A DNA stretch of 64,000 bases from Gracilibacillus ureilyticus (GCF_900111195.1 NZ_FOGL01000010.1:1-64000); one strand, 5' to 3'. Positions 1-8,504 are shown, numbered from the stretch's first letter. Notes: generated by a model from the letters alone, not told the origin. Translations and numbers: made by a program.

Positions 1-212
1 CGATAAAATAACGTGGTTTGTCTACCGAAAATATGGTGATGTTGCACTTTTTGTATTCGATAATCATGCACTTTTTCTGTTACTTGGTTACAACTAGGAC
101 AATGATGAGGGACACGCTCCAATTCCACATGAAGTTGGTAATTGCCATCTTGTTCGAATGACTTTGTAACGATAACCCCTTCTAATCCTGGTAAAGAAAT
201 GTTAGAATTCAA
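1..212 (-). CDS. ISL3-family transposase, N-terminal fragment (cut by window edge)
   Basis: About 70 residues are visible. The protein starts at a TTG preceded by AAAGGAG about ten bases upstream; the nearer ATG is out of frame and stops within seven codons. The fragment shows the ISL3 N-terminal zinc-binding pattern: HHCPSC near residue 35-40, followed by HDYR and a His-rich HHHIFGR stretch. This domain recognises the terminal repeats; the DDE catalytic domain lies outside the window, so whether the element is intact cannot be judged. Confidence 0.82.
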   Translation of the reverse strand, partial: MNSNISLPGLEGVIVTKSFEQDGNYQLHVELERVPHHCPSCNQVTEKVHDYRIQKVQHHHIFGRQTTLFY

Positions 213-304
213 TTACACGCATCTCCTTTTTGTGATTTGTTTATTGGTCTAAACAAAGTGTAACAAAATTAGGAGATTGCGTGTTTTAATTTGTTTGAAT
301 TTTC

Positions 305-332
305 TCTTTACCCCAACATATATTTTAGAGCC
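305..332. repeat. Terminal inverted repeat of the ISL3 element (outer end)
   Basis: The outermost 28 or so bases of the element, reading GGCTCT inwards on the minus strand, are taken as the terminal repeat by position and by likeness to ISL3 ends. The matching repeat at the other end is not in the window, so its length is an estimate. Confidence 0.6.
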
Positions 333-357
333 CTAATTAAAGTGACACGGGATTTTC

Positions 358-1704
358 TTACAATCTTTTTTCCAATTTTGCTTTTTCTTCTTCGAAACCA
401 GGTTTTCCTAGTAATGCAAACATATTTTTCTTATATGCTTCGACACCAGGCTGGTCAAATGGATTAACTCCTAATAAGTATCCACTGATCGCACATGCTT
501 TTTCAAAGAAATAAACAACATAACCGAAAGTATATGCATCTAGCTTAGGTAAATGAACCAGCAAGTTAGGAACTTGGCCGTCTGTATGTGCTAGAAGTGT
601 TCCCTGGTATGCTTTTTCATTTACAAAATCTAAAGTTTTGCCTGCAAGGTAGTTTAATCCATCTAAATCCTGCGCTTCTTCTTCAATCGTAATATTTGAT
701 TTAGGCTCTTCTACATGAAGAACGGTTTCAAAAATATCGCGGCGTCCTTCCTGTACGTATTGACCTAATGAGTGAAGATCTGTCGAGAAATTTGCGGAAG
801 ATGGATAAATTCCTTTAAAGTCTTTTCCTTCACTTTCCCCGTACAATTGCTTCCACCACTCAGAGAAATATTGAAGTGCCGGTTCATAGTTGATCAGCAT
901 TTCAATGGTTTTACCTTTGTTATACAAGATATTTCTTACTGCTGCATATTGATATGCCGGGTTTTTTGACAAATCTGCTTCTGCAAGTTCCTCTTGTGCT
1001 TTTTGTGCACCTTGCATCATTTCATCAATATCAACACCACTTACAGCAATCGGAAGCAAACCTACTGCTGTTAGTACAGAATAACGGCCGCCAACATCAT
1101 CCGGAATAACAAAACTCTCATAGCCTTCTTCATTTGCTAATGTTTTCAATGCGCCTCTGGCTTTATCTGTTGTAGCATAAATACGGCCTTTCGCTTCTTC
1201 TGCTCCGTATTTTTCTTCAAGAAACTTTTTGAAAATCCGGAAAGCAATCGCAGGTTCTGTAGTAGTACCACTTTTGGATATTACATTTACAGACACATCT
1301 TTATCTTTTAATACATCGAACAAATCATTAATATAAGGTGCACTAATACTGTTACCAACGAAGAACACTTGTGGAGTATTTCGCTGTCCCTTAGCTAATT
1401 CGTTATAGAAAGAGTGATTTAACATTTCTATTGCTGCCCGAGCTCCTAAATAAGAACCACCGATCCCTACCACTAAAAGGACGTCTGAATCTGATTTAAT
1501 CTTGTCTGCAGCTTTTTTGATACGGGCAAATTCTTCTTTATCATAGTCAGTTGGAAGGTCCACCCATCCTAAAAAGTCATTACCTGCACCTGTTTTGTTA
1601 TGTACCATTTCATGCGCTAGTTTCACTGGTTCTTTTAAATAATCTAACTCATGCTGACCAAAGAAATCTAGTGCTTTTTCATAATCAAAGCGAACATGTG
1701 TCAT
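358..1704 (-). CDS. pgi: Glucose-6-phosphate isomerase
   Basis: Interconverts glucose 6-phosphate and fructose 6-phosphate in the cytoplasm, the second step of glycolysis. At 448 residues it matches the short Bacillus-type enzyme. Visible signatures are the sugar-phosphate loop GIGGSYLGA (residues about 80-88), SKSGTTTEP near 145, [14 protein letters not shown] near 203 and QEGRRD, which carries the catalytic glutamate region. The start ATG has GGAGGG close upstream. It is a single gene, separated from yuzA by a divergent promoter region, with an ISL3 element just past its stop codon. Confidence 0.97.
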   Translation of the reverse strand: MTHVRFDYEKALDFFGQHELDYLKEPVKLAHEMVHNKTGAGNDFLGWVDLPTDYDKEEFARIKKAADKIKSDSDVLLVVGIGGSYLGARAAIEMLNHSFYNELAKGQRNTPQVFFVGNSISAPYINDLFDVLKDKDVSVNVISKSGTTTEPAIAFRIFKKFLEEKYGAEEAKGRIYATTDKARGALKTLANEEGYESFVIPDDVGGRYSVLTAVGLLPIAVSGVDIDEMMQGAQKAQEELAEADLSKNPAYQYAAVRNILYNKGKTIEMLINYEPALQYFSEWWKQLYGESEGKDFKGIYPSSANFSTDLHSLGQYVQEGRRDIFETVLHVEEPKSNITIEEEAQDLDGLNYLAGKTLDFVNEKAYQGTLLAHTDGQVPNLLVHLPKLDAYTFGYVVYFFEKACAISGYLLGVNPFDQPGVEAYKKNMFALLGKPGFEEEKAKLEKRL

Positions 1705-1899
1705 TTTTTACCCTCCATAAAATTATAATTACTCTATAAATGTACCGGATAATCAGCTTTAAATCAAGCTTCGGCATATGAGTTTTGAAATTTCCTGTCA
1801 AAATTTCAAAAAAATTCTGAATATTGTTAGAATACTCTATCCCAATACACGGAATGATATAAAAAGGAGAGAAGTTGTAAAAAGAAAGGAGAGATTACA

Positions 1900-2097
1900 A
1901 TGAAAAAATTAGCATTACTCCTCATTATTATAGGCGCTTTAAACTGGGGTTTAATTGGTCTTTTTCAATTTGACCTTGTCGCAACATTATTTGGCGGCGG
2001 CAGCCAGGAAGGACTATTTGCAAGAATCATTTATACAATTGTAGGTATAGCAGGCTTAATTAGTATCGCCTTTCTCTTTGATTCAAATAAAGAATAA
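1900..2097 (+). CDS. yuzA: Small DUF378 membrane protein, YuzA-like
   Basis: A 65-residue protein with two membrane segments (about 4-22 and 40-60) separated by a glycine-rich loop. The motif GALNWGLIG at residues 12-20 is diagnostic of DUF378. A strong AAAGGAGAG site precedes the ATG. The function of the family is unknown. It sits between pgi and yugI, as in B. subtilis, and ends in a hairpin shared with yugI. Confidence 0.88.
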   Translation: MKKLALLLIIIGALNWGLIGLFQFDLVATLFGGGSQEGLFARIIYTIVGIAGLISIAFLFDSNKE

Positions 2098-2119
2098 ACC
2101 GGAAATTCCGGTTTATTCT
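2091..2119. terminator. Bidirectional hairpin at the yuzA/yugI stop codons
   Basis: Perfect 14-bp arms (2091-2104 and 2106-2119) around a single base. The hairpin contains the stop codons of both convergent genes. There is only a weak T-run on either side, so it may act as a bidirectional terminator or a transcript end-stabiliser. Confidence 0.7.
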
Positions 2120-2469
2120 GATTGTTTAATCCATTCCTTTAATTTATCTTTCAATGTGTTGAAGCCGTGTTCTCCTTCTTTTTCACTGATATTCCCTTCA
2201 TCCGTGTGCTTATTTATGCTTTCATTTTCATTCAGTGCTCTGATGGATAATGCGTATTTATTATTATCCTGGTCAATTTCAAGAATTTTAACTTTAACCT
2301 TATCCCCTTCTTTAATATGTTCATGAATATCCTTTACATAACCGTTTGTGATTTCCGATATGTGAACCAATCCCTGGATCTCATCCGTAAGTGCAATAAA
2401 CGCTCCATATGGCTGTACTCCTGTTACTACACCATCAACCGTATCTCCTACATGAAATTCATTTGACAT
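2113..2469 (-). CDS. yugI: S1-domain RNA-binding general stress protein (YugI/GSP13)
   Basis: 118 residues starting at MSNEFHVGDT, chosen because AAGGAGATG lies eight bases upstream; the frame stays open further upstream without a usable site. A single S1 OB-fold covers residues about 6-75, with the typical VGDTVDGVVTGVQPYGAF and GLVHISEI motifs. The tail is acidic and charged. Family members (B. subtilis GSP13) bind ribosomes or RNA and are stress-induced. Likely cytoplasmic. Confidence 0.9.
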   Translation of the reverse strand: MSNEFHVGDTVDGVVTGVQPYGAFIALTDEIQGLVHISEITNGYVKDIHEHIKEGDKVKVKILEIDQDNNKYALSIRALNENESINKHTDEGNISEKEGEHGFNTLKDKLKEWIKQSE

Positions 2470-2647
2470 TACTTCATCTCCTTGTACTGTTTTTATACTT
2501 ATATAAAACGTTTCATAGACAATAAGTAATGTTAGCATAATTCCTTTTATAATAGCAAAAATTTTATAGAAAAACAGGAAAGTAATCATTTTGCTATAGC
2601 AGTAATTAACTATTTTAAAAATTTTTAATATTTTTTTGTTTTAGATG

Positions 2648-2744
2648 TTTATAAAAAATGCAGGTGGGTATAATTAAAACATGTAAGACTTTCTCGTATT
2701 CCCCCTGGATAGCAAAGCGATTAAATCGCTTTGCTTATTTTTTT
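2648..2744 (+). promoter_or_regulatory. Promoter plus short leader ending in an intrinsic terminator, upstream of yugF
   Basis: A TATAAT hexamer at 2669-2674 (weak -35 TTTATA 15 bp upstream) would start transcription near 2681. About 60 nt later comes a perfect terminator: 12-bp arms 2711-2722 and 2724-2735, then TATTTTTTT to 2744. It ends just 10 bp before the yugF ribosome site. No other gene lies between yugI and yugF, so the terminator acts on the yugF leader or on a tiny RNA of its own. Confidence 0.65.
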
Positions 2745-2767
2745 CCTATAGACAAAGGAGTTCCAAA

Positions 2768-3586
2768 ATGACTAATTACATTTGGTACAAAGAACATTCC
2801 ATTTGTTATGAGATTCATCCCGCAACGAATATCAGTCAGCCAAATTACCTTGTCCTGCTACATGGATTTCTTGCATCAAAGTATTGTTTTCGACACCTGA
2901 TACCTTCATTGACTGAGAATAACCATATCATATCAATTGATATCCCGCCATTTGGAAAAAGCTCCAAAAACAAAAATAATTTATATACATATGATCATAT
3001 CGTTAAAGCCATTTTTTTTCTTTTAGATCAATTAAAAATTAATAAGGTTTCCATTATAGGTCATTCTATGGGTGGGCAAATAGCTCTTAGGTGCAGTTAT
3101 TATTATACAGAGAGAATAAAGAAACTGTTTTTGCTTGCACCGTGCTCTTTTATGCACCCGTCACCTCTGTTTGCCCGATTGATTAGCAGTAACCCTCTTA
3201 TACCGGTAATTGCTAAAAAGTTTCTGAAAACGAAAGGCGTATTTGAGATATTGCGTCAATGCATGTATAATGATGCGCTCATTACTGAAGAAATGCTTGA
3301 GCAATATAAAGAACCTTTTAAGGATGAGGCCATTTACCGTTCAATAATGACATGGCTGAAAGATCATAAAGGAGATTTAGTGGAAGAACAGTTGATCACC
3401 ATCAAGACCCCATGCAGTATTTTTTGGGGAACAGATGATTTAATCCTTCCGTATGAGTTAGGTTATGATTTACTGAAATGCATACAGAACGCAAAACTTT
3501 ATTTATTTAGCGAAGTTGGTCACTTTCTTCCTGAAGAAATACCAGCAAGAATTGTTCACATAATTCAAGGAGAGTTGAAGACATGA
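2768..3586 (+). CDS. yugF: Alpha/beta hydrolase, YugF-like
   Basis: 272 residues with a complete Ser-Asp-His triad: nucleophile elbow GHSMGG with S100, acid in WGTDDLILP (D222 or D223), and H251 in EVGHFLPEE. The oxyanion-hole motif LLHGF is at 30-34. There is no signal peptide, so it is cytoplasmic. The substrate is unknown; relatives are esterases or C-C hydrolases. The start has ACAAAGGAG seven bases upstream. A leader terminator sits immediately upstream, and patB follows after 71 bp. Confidence 0.85.
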   Translation: MTNYIWYKEHSICYEIHPATNISQPNYLVLLHGFLASKYCFRHLIPSLTENNHIISIDIPPFGKSSKNKNNLYTYDHIVKAIFFLLDQLKINKVSIIGHSMGGQIALRCSYYYTERIKKLFLLAPCSFMHPSPLFARLISSNPLIPVIAKKFLKTKGVFEILRQCMYNDALITEEMLEQYKEPFKDEAIYRSIMTWLKDHKGDLVEEQLITIKTPCSIFWGTDDLILPYELGYDLLKCIQNAKLYLFSEVGHFLPEEIPARIVHIIQGELKT

Positions 3587-3636
3587 AACTTTTCAATCAG
3601 GTAAGATCATGTTTAAATATAATTACACATGTATAA
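3583..3636 (+). other. Possible 17-codon ORF coupled to the yugF stop
   Basis: ATG overlaps the yugF TGA (ATGA) and has AAGGAG ten bases upstream, so ribosomes could start here. The 17-residue product (MKLFNQVRSCLNIITHV) has no recognisable family. It may be the remnant of a decayed gene or chance. Confidence 0.25.
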
Positions 3637-3657
3637 AAAATCGAGGAGAGTCTGTTT

Positions 3658-4842
3658 ATGAATCAACAATTTGAACAAATTATTGACAGAAAAAATACCC
3701 GTGCCGCAAAGTGGGATTTAGTAAAGCAATTATACGGCTCCGAAGACGTCCTGCCAATGTGGGTTGCTGATATGGACTTTCAAGCTCCGGAAGCAGTTAC
3801 CAGTGCTCTAAGCAAAAGGGCAGAACATGGAATCTTCGGTTATACAATGACGGATAAGGAAATAAATAAGGCAGTAACAGATTGGTTAAGTTATAAACAT
3901 GAATGGGAGATTCATAATAGCTGGCTTTTATACAGCCCGGGAGTGATCACAACATTACATATGGCAATTCAGACCCTGACAGAAAAAGGGGATAAAGTGA
4001 TGATACAAACTCCTGTATACCCCCCTTTTTATCAGATAGTTAACATCCATGAACGGCAGTTAGTAAAAAATCAACTGCAACTTGTTGACGGAAAGTATGA
4101 AATTGATTTTGAAGATATGGAGAATCAATTTAAAAAAGGAGTAAAAGCTTTTATTTTATGTAATCCTCATAATCCTGTCGGCAGAGTGTGGACCAGAACA
4201 GAACTGGAAAAAATGATTTCGTTATGCTTGAAATACAATGTATACATTCTTGCAGATGAGATTCATGCAGACCTTGTCTATGAGCCAAATAAACATATAC
4301 CCATTGCTTCTCTTAATGATGCCGTTTTGCAGCAATCAGTTACTTGCATGTCGCCAACAAAGACTTTTAATTTAGCCGGTTTACAGGTTTCCTATGCGGT
4401 TATTCCCAATAAAGAGATTCGCAAATCAATGGAAGAAAGATTTCATATGCAAGGAATTCATGGATTGAATACAATGGGAATAGTTGCTCTGGAAGCAGCT
4501 TATAATGAAGGAAAACAATGGCTGACAAATTTATCAGAGCAATTAAAAGTAAATTTAGATTATGTGACAAGTTCATTAGAACAAAGAGATGATATAAGTG
4601 TGATTAAGCCTGAAGGAACCTATCTTGTATGGTTAGATTTCCGTGCACTAAACCTTTCTCAGGATGAATTACGAAAATTTCTTCAGGAGAAAGCAAAAAT
4701 TGGATTAAATGATGGTATTACTTTTGGTGATGAAGGAACAGGGTTTATGCGGATCAATATAGCAACCCCACTGGAATTGGTTAAGGAAGGAATACAAAGA
4801 CTTATTGCAGCTTTAGACGAACGTAAAAAGGAAGAAGAGTAA
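3658..4842 (+). CDS. patB: PatB/MalY family PLP-dependent cystathionine beta-lyase / aminotransferase
   Basis: 394 residues of fold-type I PLP enzyme. The Schiff-base lysine is K235 in SPTKTFNLAG; D200 in ILADEIH contacts the pyridine nitrogen; NPHNPVGRV (about 169-177) is the typical Asn loop; the C-terminal GFMRINIATP carries the carboxylate-binding arginine. Members cleave cystathionine and similar C-S bonds, releasing homocysteine or thiols with pyruvate and ammonia. The GAGGAGAG site fits the ATG. Probably co-transcribed with yugF. Converges on sodC. Confidence 0.92.
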   Translation: MNQQFEQIIDRKNTRAAKWDLVKQLYGSEDVLPMWVADMDFQAPEAVTSALSKRAEHGIFGYTMTDKEINKAVTDWLSYKHEWEIHNSWLLYSPGVITTLHMAIQTLTEKGDKVMIQTPVYPPFYQIVNIHERQLVKNQLQLVDGKYEIDFEDMENQFKKGVKAFILCNPHNPVGRVWTRTELEKMISLCLKYNVYILADEIHADLVYEPNKHIPIASLNDAVLQQSVTCMSPTKTFNLAGLQVSYAVIPNKEIRKSMEERFHMQGIHGLNTMGIVALEAAYNEGKQWLTNLSEQLKVNLDYVTSSLEQRDDISVIKPEGTYLVWLDFRALNLSQDELRKFLQEKAKIGLNDGITFGDEGTGFMRINIATPLELVKEGIQRLIAALDERKKEEE

Positions 4843-4858
4843 TCTACTCTTCTTCCTT
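4828..4858. terminator. Bidirectional hairpin between patB and sodC
   Basis: Perfect 14-bp arms (4828-4841 and 4845-4858) around ATC, made from the last codons and stop codons of both convergent genes. Purine-rich on one side and pyrimidine-rich on the other, without a long T-run. Confidence 0.65.
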
Positions 4859-5431
4859 CTTCGTTTTTGTGTCCGTTTCTGTAGGATCTGTTGGTTCCTG
4901 CACATTCTCAGCTTCATCAAGAGAAATAATACCGCAAACCACCCTTGCTCCTGAATTGCCTCCAGGCTGGCTGATCCCGTCATCCTGACTCTGGTGGATA
5001 ACTATAGACGTTCCATCTTCTTTAAGAAGCGAATTCTTTCCATCCATTAAGGTAGCTCCTGGCAATTCGAATTCTACATCAGCCGTACCATCCGCTTCTA
5101 CCTCCAGATTAGGCATATCACCTAAATGGGAACCATCAGGGTGCATTAAACCATGTTCATTTCCCTCAGGATTTAAATGATTTCCGGCAGTTTGAAAATC
5201 CGGCCCCTCACACTTAGGGTATTCGTGAATATGAACACCGTGAAAACCCTGATCTAATCCTTCCACTTTAATCTGTACGGTCACCATGTCCTGCTGTTCC
5301 TTAAAAGTCGCTGTTCCGACTGCATCTTTGTCTGCATTATACAAGCGGACTTCAAGCGGGGATCTCGTGTCCTCCTGGCATGCCGCTAACAATCCTGCTG
5401 TTAAAATAAGAATAATAATTACCCTGTTCAT
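4844..5431 (-). CDS. sodC: Cu/Zn superoxide dismutase, lipoprotein (SodC/YojM type)
   Basis: 195 residues. The signal peptide ends in the lipobox LLAAC (C18), so the protein is tethered outside the membrane. All metal ligands are visible: Cu ligands H67, H69, H85 (bridging) and H146; Zn ligands H85, H93, H102 and D105; active-site R163; disulfide pair C74 and C166. B. subtilis YojM is reported to lack two Cu ligands, so this protein should be an active dismutase where that one is not. The tail from about 172 is acidic and then lysine-rich. Monocistronic. Confidence 0.93.
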   Translation of the reverse strand: MNRVIIILILTAGLLAACQEDTRSPLEVRLYNADKDAVGTATFKEQQDMVTVQIKVEGLDQGFHGVHIHEYPKCEGPDFQTAGNHLNPEGNEHGLMHPDGSHLGDMPNLEVEADGTADVEFELPGATLMDGKNSLLKEDGTSIVIHQSQDDGISQPGGNSGARVVCGIISLDEAENVQEPTDPTETDTKTKKEEE

Positions 5432-5510
5432 CCCATCACCTCTCCGTATTTATCCATCTACTAGTATGGACAAATTTAAGAGAATTAATCACCATGATGG
5501 GCTGTACAGA

Positions 5511-5666
5511 CTATTTGTACTTATCCTCCCATTTCTTTTCTTCTTTTTTTGAATGCTTTACTAGAAAATACATGGCAGTTACAGCTGCGGTAACAAAGAA
5601 AAACAGACTAATAATTGCAGGTATATAAGCTGATTTATCATCAGGGAAATACAGAAATTCCATCAT
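5511..5666 (-). CDS. Small single-span membrane protein, unknown
   Basis: 51 residues starting MMEFLYFPDDKSAY, with AAGGAAG eight bases before the first ATG. One hydrophobic segment (about residues 15-37) is followed by a strongly basic and acidic tail (KHSKKEEKKWEDKYK), giving a tail-in-cytoplasm orientation. It resembles the small YtzI-type proteins of Bacillus, but I cannot assign it with confidence. It lies between sodC and ptsH on the same strand. Confidence 0.6.
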   Translation of the reverse strand: MMEFLYFPDDKSAYIPAIISLFFFVTAAVTAMYFLVKHSKKEEKKWEDKYK

Positions 5667-5714
5667 ATTTATCACTTCCTTACTAAATCTCTTGCTAAAT
5701 AACAAGTACAGAAG

Positions 5715-5750
5715 ATAAAAGAAAAAAAGCTAGTAAGAGCAACTAGCTTT
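5715..5750 (-). terminator. Terminator after ptsH
   Basis: Minus-strand stem of 9 bp (5742-5750 with 5726-5734) followed by a T-rich tract to 5715. It lies about 64 bp past the ptsH stop and just before the small membrane-protein gene. Confidence 0.8.
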
Positions 5751-5813
5751 CATTCATAGATAATAGTGCATAGTAGTAAACATAATTCTCTTTTAGTGTA
5801 AACACTGTTTTTA

Positions 5814-6077
5814 TTATTTACCTAAATGTTCCTGAATAGTTTCAGCAATTCCTTCTAATGCTTGATCTTCATCATTTCCATCAACTGAAATACGGATTTC
5901 CGCGCCTTTTGGTACACCTAATGACATAACACCCATTATTGATTTTAAGTTTACTGTTTTTCCATTATAATGTAATTCGACATGTGATTCATACTGACCA
6001 GCTTTATTTACGAGTAAAGTCGCCGGGCGTGCATGAATACCAGTATCGCTCTGGATTGTAAATGTTTGTTCCTTCAT
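5814..6077 (-). CDS. ptsH: Phosphocarrier protein HPr
   Basis: 87 residues. H15 in GIHARPAT is the site phosphorylated by enzyme I, and S46 in KSIMG is the regulatory site for HPr kinase. H15 shows it is HPr and not Crh, which has Gln there. It relays phosphate in sugar uptake, and as P-Ser-HPr it serves as CcpA corepressor. Unusually it stands alone: no ptsI follows, and it ends in its own terminator. The GGGGAGG site is clear. Confidence 0.94.
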   Translation of the reverse strand: MKEQTFTIQSDTGIHARPATLLVNKAGQYESHVELHYNGKTVNLKSIMGVMSLGVPKGAEIRISVDGNDEDQALEGIAETIQEHLGK

Positions 6078-6244
6078 TCTAATTCCTCCCCTTTAATCAG
6101 TGCTATTTTTTCATAATGTATCCATTTTCATTGTAGTGAATTTACTAATTCTTATTATATACGATATCGGAAAATTTAGAAACTAAAATCATAAGAAATT
6201 TTTCGATTGTTTTCTACAGGTATAATTTGTATTAGTAAAATGAA

Positions 6245-6259
6245 TATGATATTTTCATA
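6245..6259. promoter_or_regulatory. Small palindrome upstream of deoD
   Basis: TATGA-tattt-TCATA, 5-5-5, lies about 38 bp before the deoD start, just past a TATAAT hexamer at about 6220. It could be an operator for a nucleoside-responsive regulator; no family is implied by the sequence. Confidence 0.3.
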
Positions 6260-6296
6260 CTAGTAATGAAGTTTACAGAACATAGGAGGATGTATA

Positions 6297-7007
6297 ATGA
6301 GTGTACATATAGGGGCAAAAAAAGGTGACATTGCTGAAACAATTCTATTGCCAGGTGACCCACTGCGCGCTAAATATATCGCTGATAATTTTTTAGAGGA
6401 TATTGTTTGTTACAATGAAGTACGGGGAATGTATGGCTTCACAGGGACTTATAAAGGAAACCGTATTTCAGTACAAGGTACCGGTATGGGCGTCCCATCT
6501 ATTTCTATCTATGTTAATGAGTTGATTCAAAGCTATGATGTGCAAAATTTGATTAGAGTAGGAACATGCGGGGCAATCCAGAAAGACGTAAAAGTACGTG
6601 ATGTCATTCTTGCAAGCACATCCTCTACAGATTCACAAATGAATCGGATGATTTTCGGCGGAATTGACTATGCCCCTACTGCAGACTTTTCTCTGCTAAA
6701 AAATGCATATGATACCGGAGTAAACAAAGGATTATCACTAAGAGTTGGAAATGTCTTTACAAGTGACAGTTTCTATAGGGATAATATGAAGGAATTACTG
6801 GCATTGCTTGATCAATACAATGTATTAGCAATTGAAATGGAAACGACCGCACTGTATACTCTAGCAGCTAAATTTAACCGTAAAGCCCTCTCAGTCTTGA
6901 CTGTTTCTGACCATATCATAACAGGGGAAGAAACGACTGCCGAGGAACGCCAGACAACATTTAATGAAATGATTGAAGTAGCACTGGATGCCGCTGTAAC
7001 GAATTGA
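6297..7007 (+). CDS. deoD: Purine nucleoside phosphorylase, DeoD type
   Basis: 236 residues, the usual length for the hexameric trimer-of-dimers class. It phosphorolyses purine (deoxy)nucleosides to free base and (deoxy)ribose 1-phosphate. Motifs: [12 protein letters not shown] (18-29) for phosphate binding, GTCGAIQ near 98, EMETTALY near 180 for the ribose, and SDHI near 204 with the catalytic aspartate. The start has AGGAGG seven bases upstream. Single gene with a following terminator. Confidence 0.96.
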   Translation: MSVHIGAKKGDIAETILLPGDPLRAKYIADNFLEDIVCYNEVRGMYGFTGTYKGNRISVQGTGMGVPSISIYVNELIQSYDVQNLIRVGTCGAIQKDVKVRDVILASTSSTDSQMNRMIFGGIDYAPTADFSLLKNAYDTGVNKGLSLRVGNVFTSDSFYRDNMKELLALLDQYNVLAIEMETTALYTLAAKFNRKALSVLTVSDHIITGEETTAEERQTTFNEMIEVALDAAVTN

Positions 7008-7019
7008 TTTCCATCTTTT

Positions 7020-7054
7020 TAAAAGGGGATTGGTAAGCTGCCTTCTCCTTTTTT
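7020..7054 (+). terminator. Terminator after deoD
   Basis: AAAAGGGGA pairs with TTCTCCTTTT (one G-U pair) around a 13-nt loop and runs into six T. Confidence 0.7.
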
Positions 7055-7206
7055 CAAATTAATTTAAATTCCTTTGCTAATTTTAAATTGTTGTAAAATC
7101 TCTTAATTTGTTATCACGTCAAAAACAGCTATGCTATAATAGTGAATAATCATCACACAGAACACTGCTTACTTCACTTCAAAGAATAAGAAAGGATGTC
7201 AGCAAT

Positions 7207-7680
7207 TTGGAGCTTTTTGCAAATTTTCCGTTATGGGCTGCTTTAATTGCAATCTTCACAGCACAAGCAATTAAAGTACCTTTGCATTTAATTGCAACAA
7301 AAGAATTTAAACTTGGACTAGCTTTTAGTACAGGAGGAATGCCAAGCAGCCATTCTGCTGCTGTTACAGCGGTTTCTACAGGCATCGGTATTGAGCATGG
7401 TGTATCTTCAGGACTATTTGCAGTATCCTGTGTCTTTGCCATTATTATTATGTTTGATGCAACTGGAATCAGGAGGCAAGCTGGAGAACAGGCAATCCTT
7501 TTGAATATGCTGGTGAAAGACTTTCATCGGTTTGTTTCAGAAGCAAAGGACTGGTCTCAAAAAGGTGAATATGAGAAACAGAAAGAACTAAAAGAGCTCT
7601 TAGGCCATCAGCCGATTGAAGTTTTCTTCGGGGGACTTTCAGGTATTATTATCGCTTTTCTATTACACCCGCTTTTTTAA
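7207..7680 (+). CDS. yuiD: DUF212 membrane protein, YuiD (acid phosphatase/haloperoxidase-related)
   Basis: 157 residues starting at TTG with AAAGGA ten bases upstream; the nearby ATG at 7195 is in another frame and encodes nothing lasting. Hydrophobic segments lie near 8-25, 40-60, 70-95 and 138-155. The motif GGMPSSHSA (about 43-51) recalls the phosphatase signature of PAP2-like enzymes, and FDATGIRRQAGEQA is conserved in the family. The function is not established. Convergent with yuiC. Confidence 0.88.
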   Translation: MELFANFPLWAALIAIFTAQAIKVPLHLIATKEFKLGLAFSTGGMPSSHSAAVTAVSTGIGIEHGVSSGLFAVSCVFAIIIMFDATGIRRQAGEQAILLNMLVKDFHRFVSEAKDWSQKGEYEKQKELKELLGHQPIEVFFGGLSGIIIAFLLHPLF

Positions 7681-7714
7681 ACTGACTTTCTAAAATTCTA
7701 ATTTTATGTATAGC

Positions 7715-7751
7715 AAAAACAGTTCCATGTATTTCTACCGGAACTGTTTTT
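7715..7751. terminator. Bidirectional terminator between yuiD and yuiC
   Basis: Perfect 12-bp arms (7715-7726 and 7740-7751) with A-run and T-run on the outer sides, so it works for both convergent genes. Confidence 0.88.
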
Positions 7752-7761
7752 ATATAGTTTA

Positions 7762-8445
7762 TCATTCTGACTGGTATTGGGACCTGAAAACTTGGAGTGC
7801 TTCCGTATTATTTAATGCAGTAAGAACATCTTCAGATAAATCTCCGTTACCTCGTTCAACCACATACACATCAACTTCTCTTTTCCCCCACTTTTCAAAT
7901 ACTTCTTTAACTGTAGGATAATATAAGTCAATTTTGTTGCCTTTGATTGCACTTCCTGTATCTGCTACTACCCCATAACCATAGCCTGGGATGAACAGTA
8001 TAGTACCGATAGGAAAAACAGAGATGTCAGCAGCAATCGTTGAATAGAGATCTCGCTTTACTTTCACCCCAGAGTACGTTATCCCGTATGCAGGATGGTC
8101 AGGAGATTTCCCTGTTGATTCTACTCCTGCCGTATAACCTGTTGCAACTACCTTCTTTTTCTCAAACTGGGTTAAATCAATTGTTTCTTCTAATGTCGCC
8201 GGTGCAGTTACCTGCTCACTGGAAATATACTTAGTTACATTAGACTGTTTCCTGACATATTTCTTTTTACCAATCATCTCTTTTGCGGGCGCTCTATTAA
8301 ATTCTATCTTTCTAATATCATTTGCATCCAGACTTGCAAAAACATCGACTGATGAAACATTGGCAATAAGTGAATAACTCGACAGCAGAGCTAAGATGAA
8401 TAACAGAACGAATAGACTTTTCCTTAAAATTTTGTAAATTACCAT
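7762..8445 (-). CDS. yuiC: 3D-domain protein YuiC (lytic-transglycosylase-like fold)
   Basis: 227 residues. The N-terminal hydrophobic segment (about 10-32) is a signal anchor. The C-terminal 3D domain (about 105-200) shows [19 protein letters not shown] with the three conserved aspartates of the MltA/RpfB-type double-psi barrel. B. subtilis YuiC is a muralytic enzyme of the Stp family acting on peptidoglycan. The ribosome site AAAGGTG lies inside a hairpin immediately upstream (see 8449-8481). Downstream of yuiB on the same strand. Confidence 0.9.
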   Translation of the reverse strand: MVIYKILRKSLFVLLFILALLSSYSLIANVSSVDVFASLDANDIRKIEFNRAPAKEMIGKKKYVRKQSNVTKYISSEQVTAPATLEETIDLTQFEKKKVVATGYTAGVESTGKSPDHPAYGITYSGVKVKRDLYSTIAADISVFPIGTILFIPGYGYGVVADTGSAIKGNKIDLYYPTVKEVFEKWGKREVDVYVVERGNGDLSEDVLTALNNTEALQVFRSQYQSE

Positions 8446-8448
8446 AAA

Positions 8449-8481
8449 AAAAGATCACACCTTTCCTAGGTGTCATCTTTT
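8449..8481 (-). promoter_or_regulatory. Terminator-like hairpin that masks the yuiC ribosome site
   Basis: Arms 8449-8462 and 8468-8481 pair at 13 of 14 positions around a 5-nt loop. On the transcript the 3' arm contains the yuiC Shine-Dalgarno (AAGGTG), and the U-run that follows abuts the ATG. Read-through RNA from yuiB would therefore tend to terminate here and have its yuiC start hidden. Confidence 0.65.
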
Positions 8482-8504
8482 CCAATTTTATTCGTTTTAT
8501 ACAT

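Larger units (their letters stand above)
1..333 (-). mobile_element. End of an ISL3-family insertion sequence
   Basis: This is the 5' (transposase-start) end of an ISL3-family element running off the left edge. Read on the minus strand, the outer boundary begins GGCTCTAAAATATATGTTGG at about 332, which looks like the GGxTCT-type terminal repeat of the family. The transposase start follows about 120 bp inside. The element inserted about 25 bp after the pgi stop codon. ISL3 elements usually duplicate 8 bp of target; the adjacent candidate here is CTAATTAA at 334-341, but the other junction is outside the window. Confidence 0.8.
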
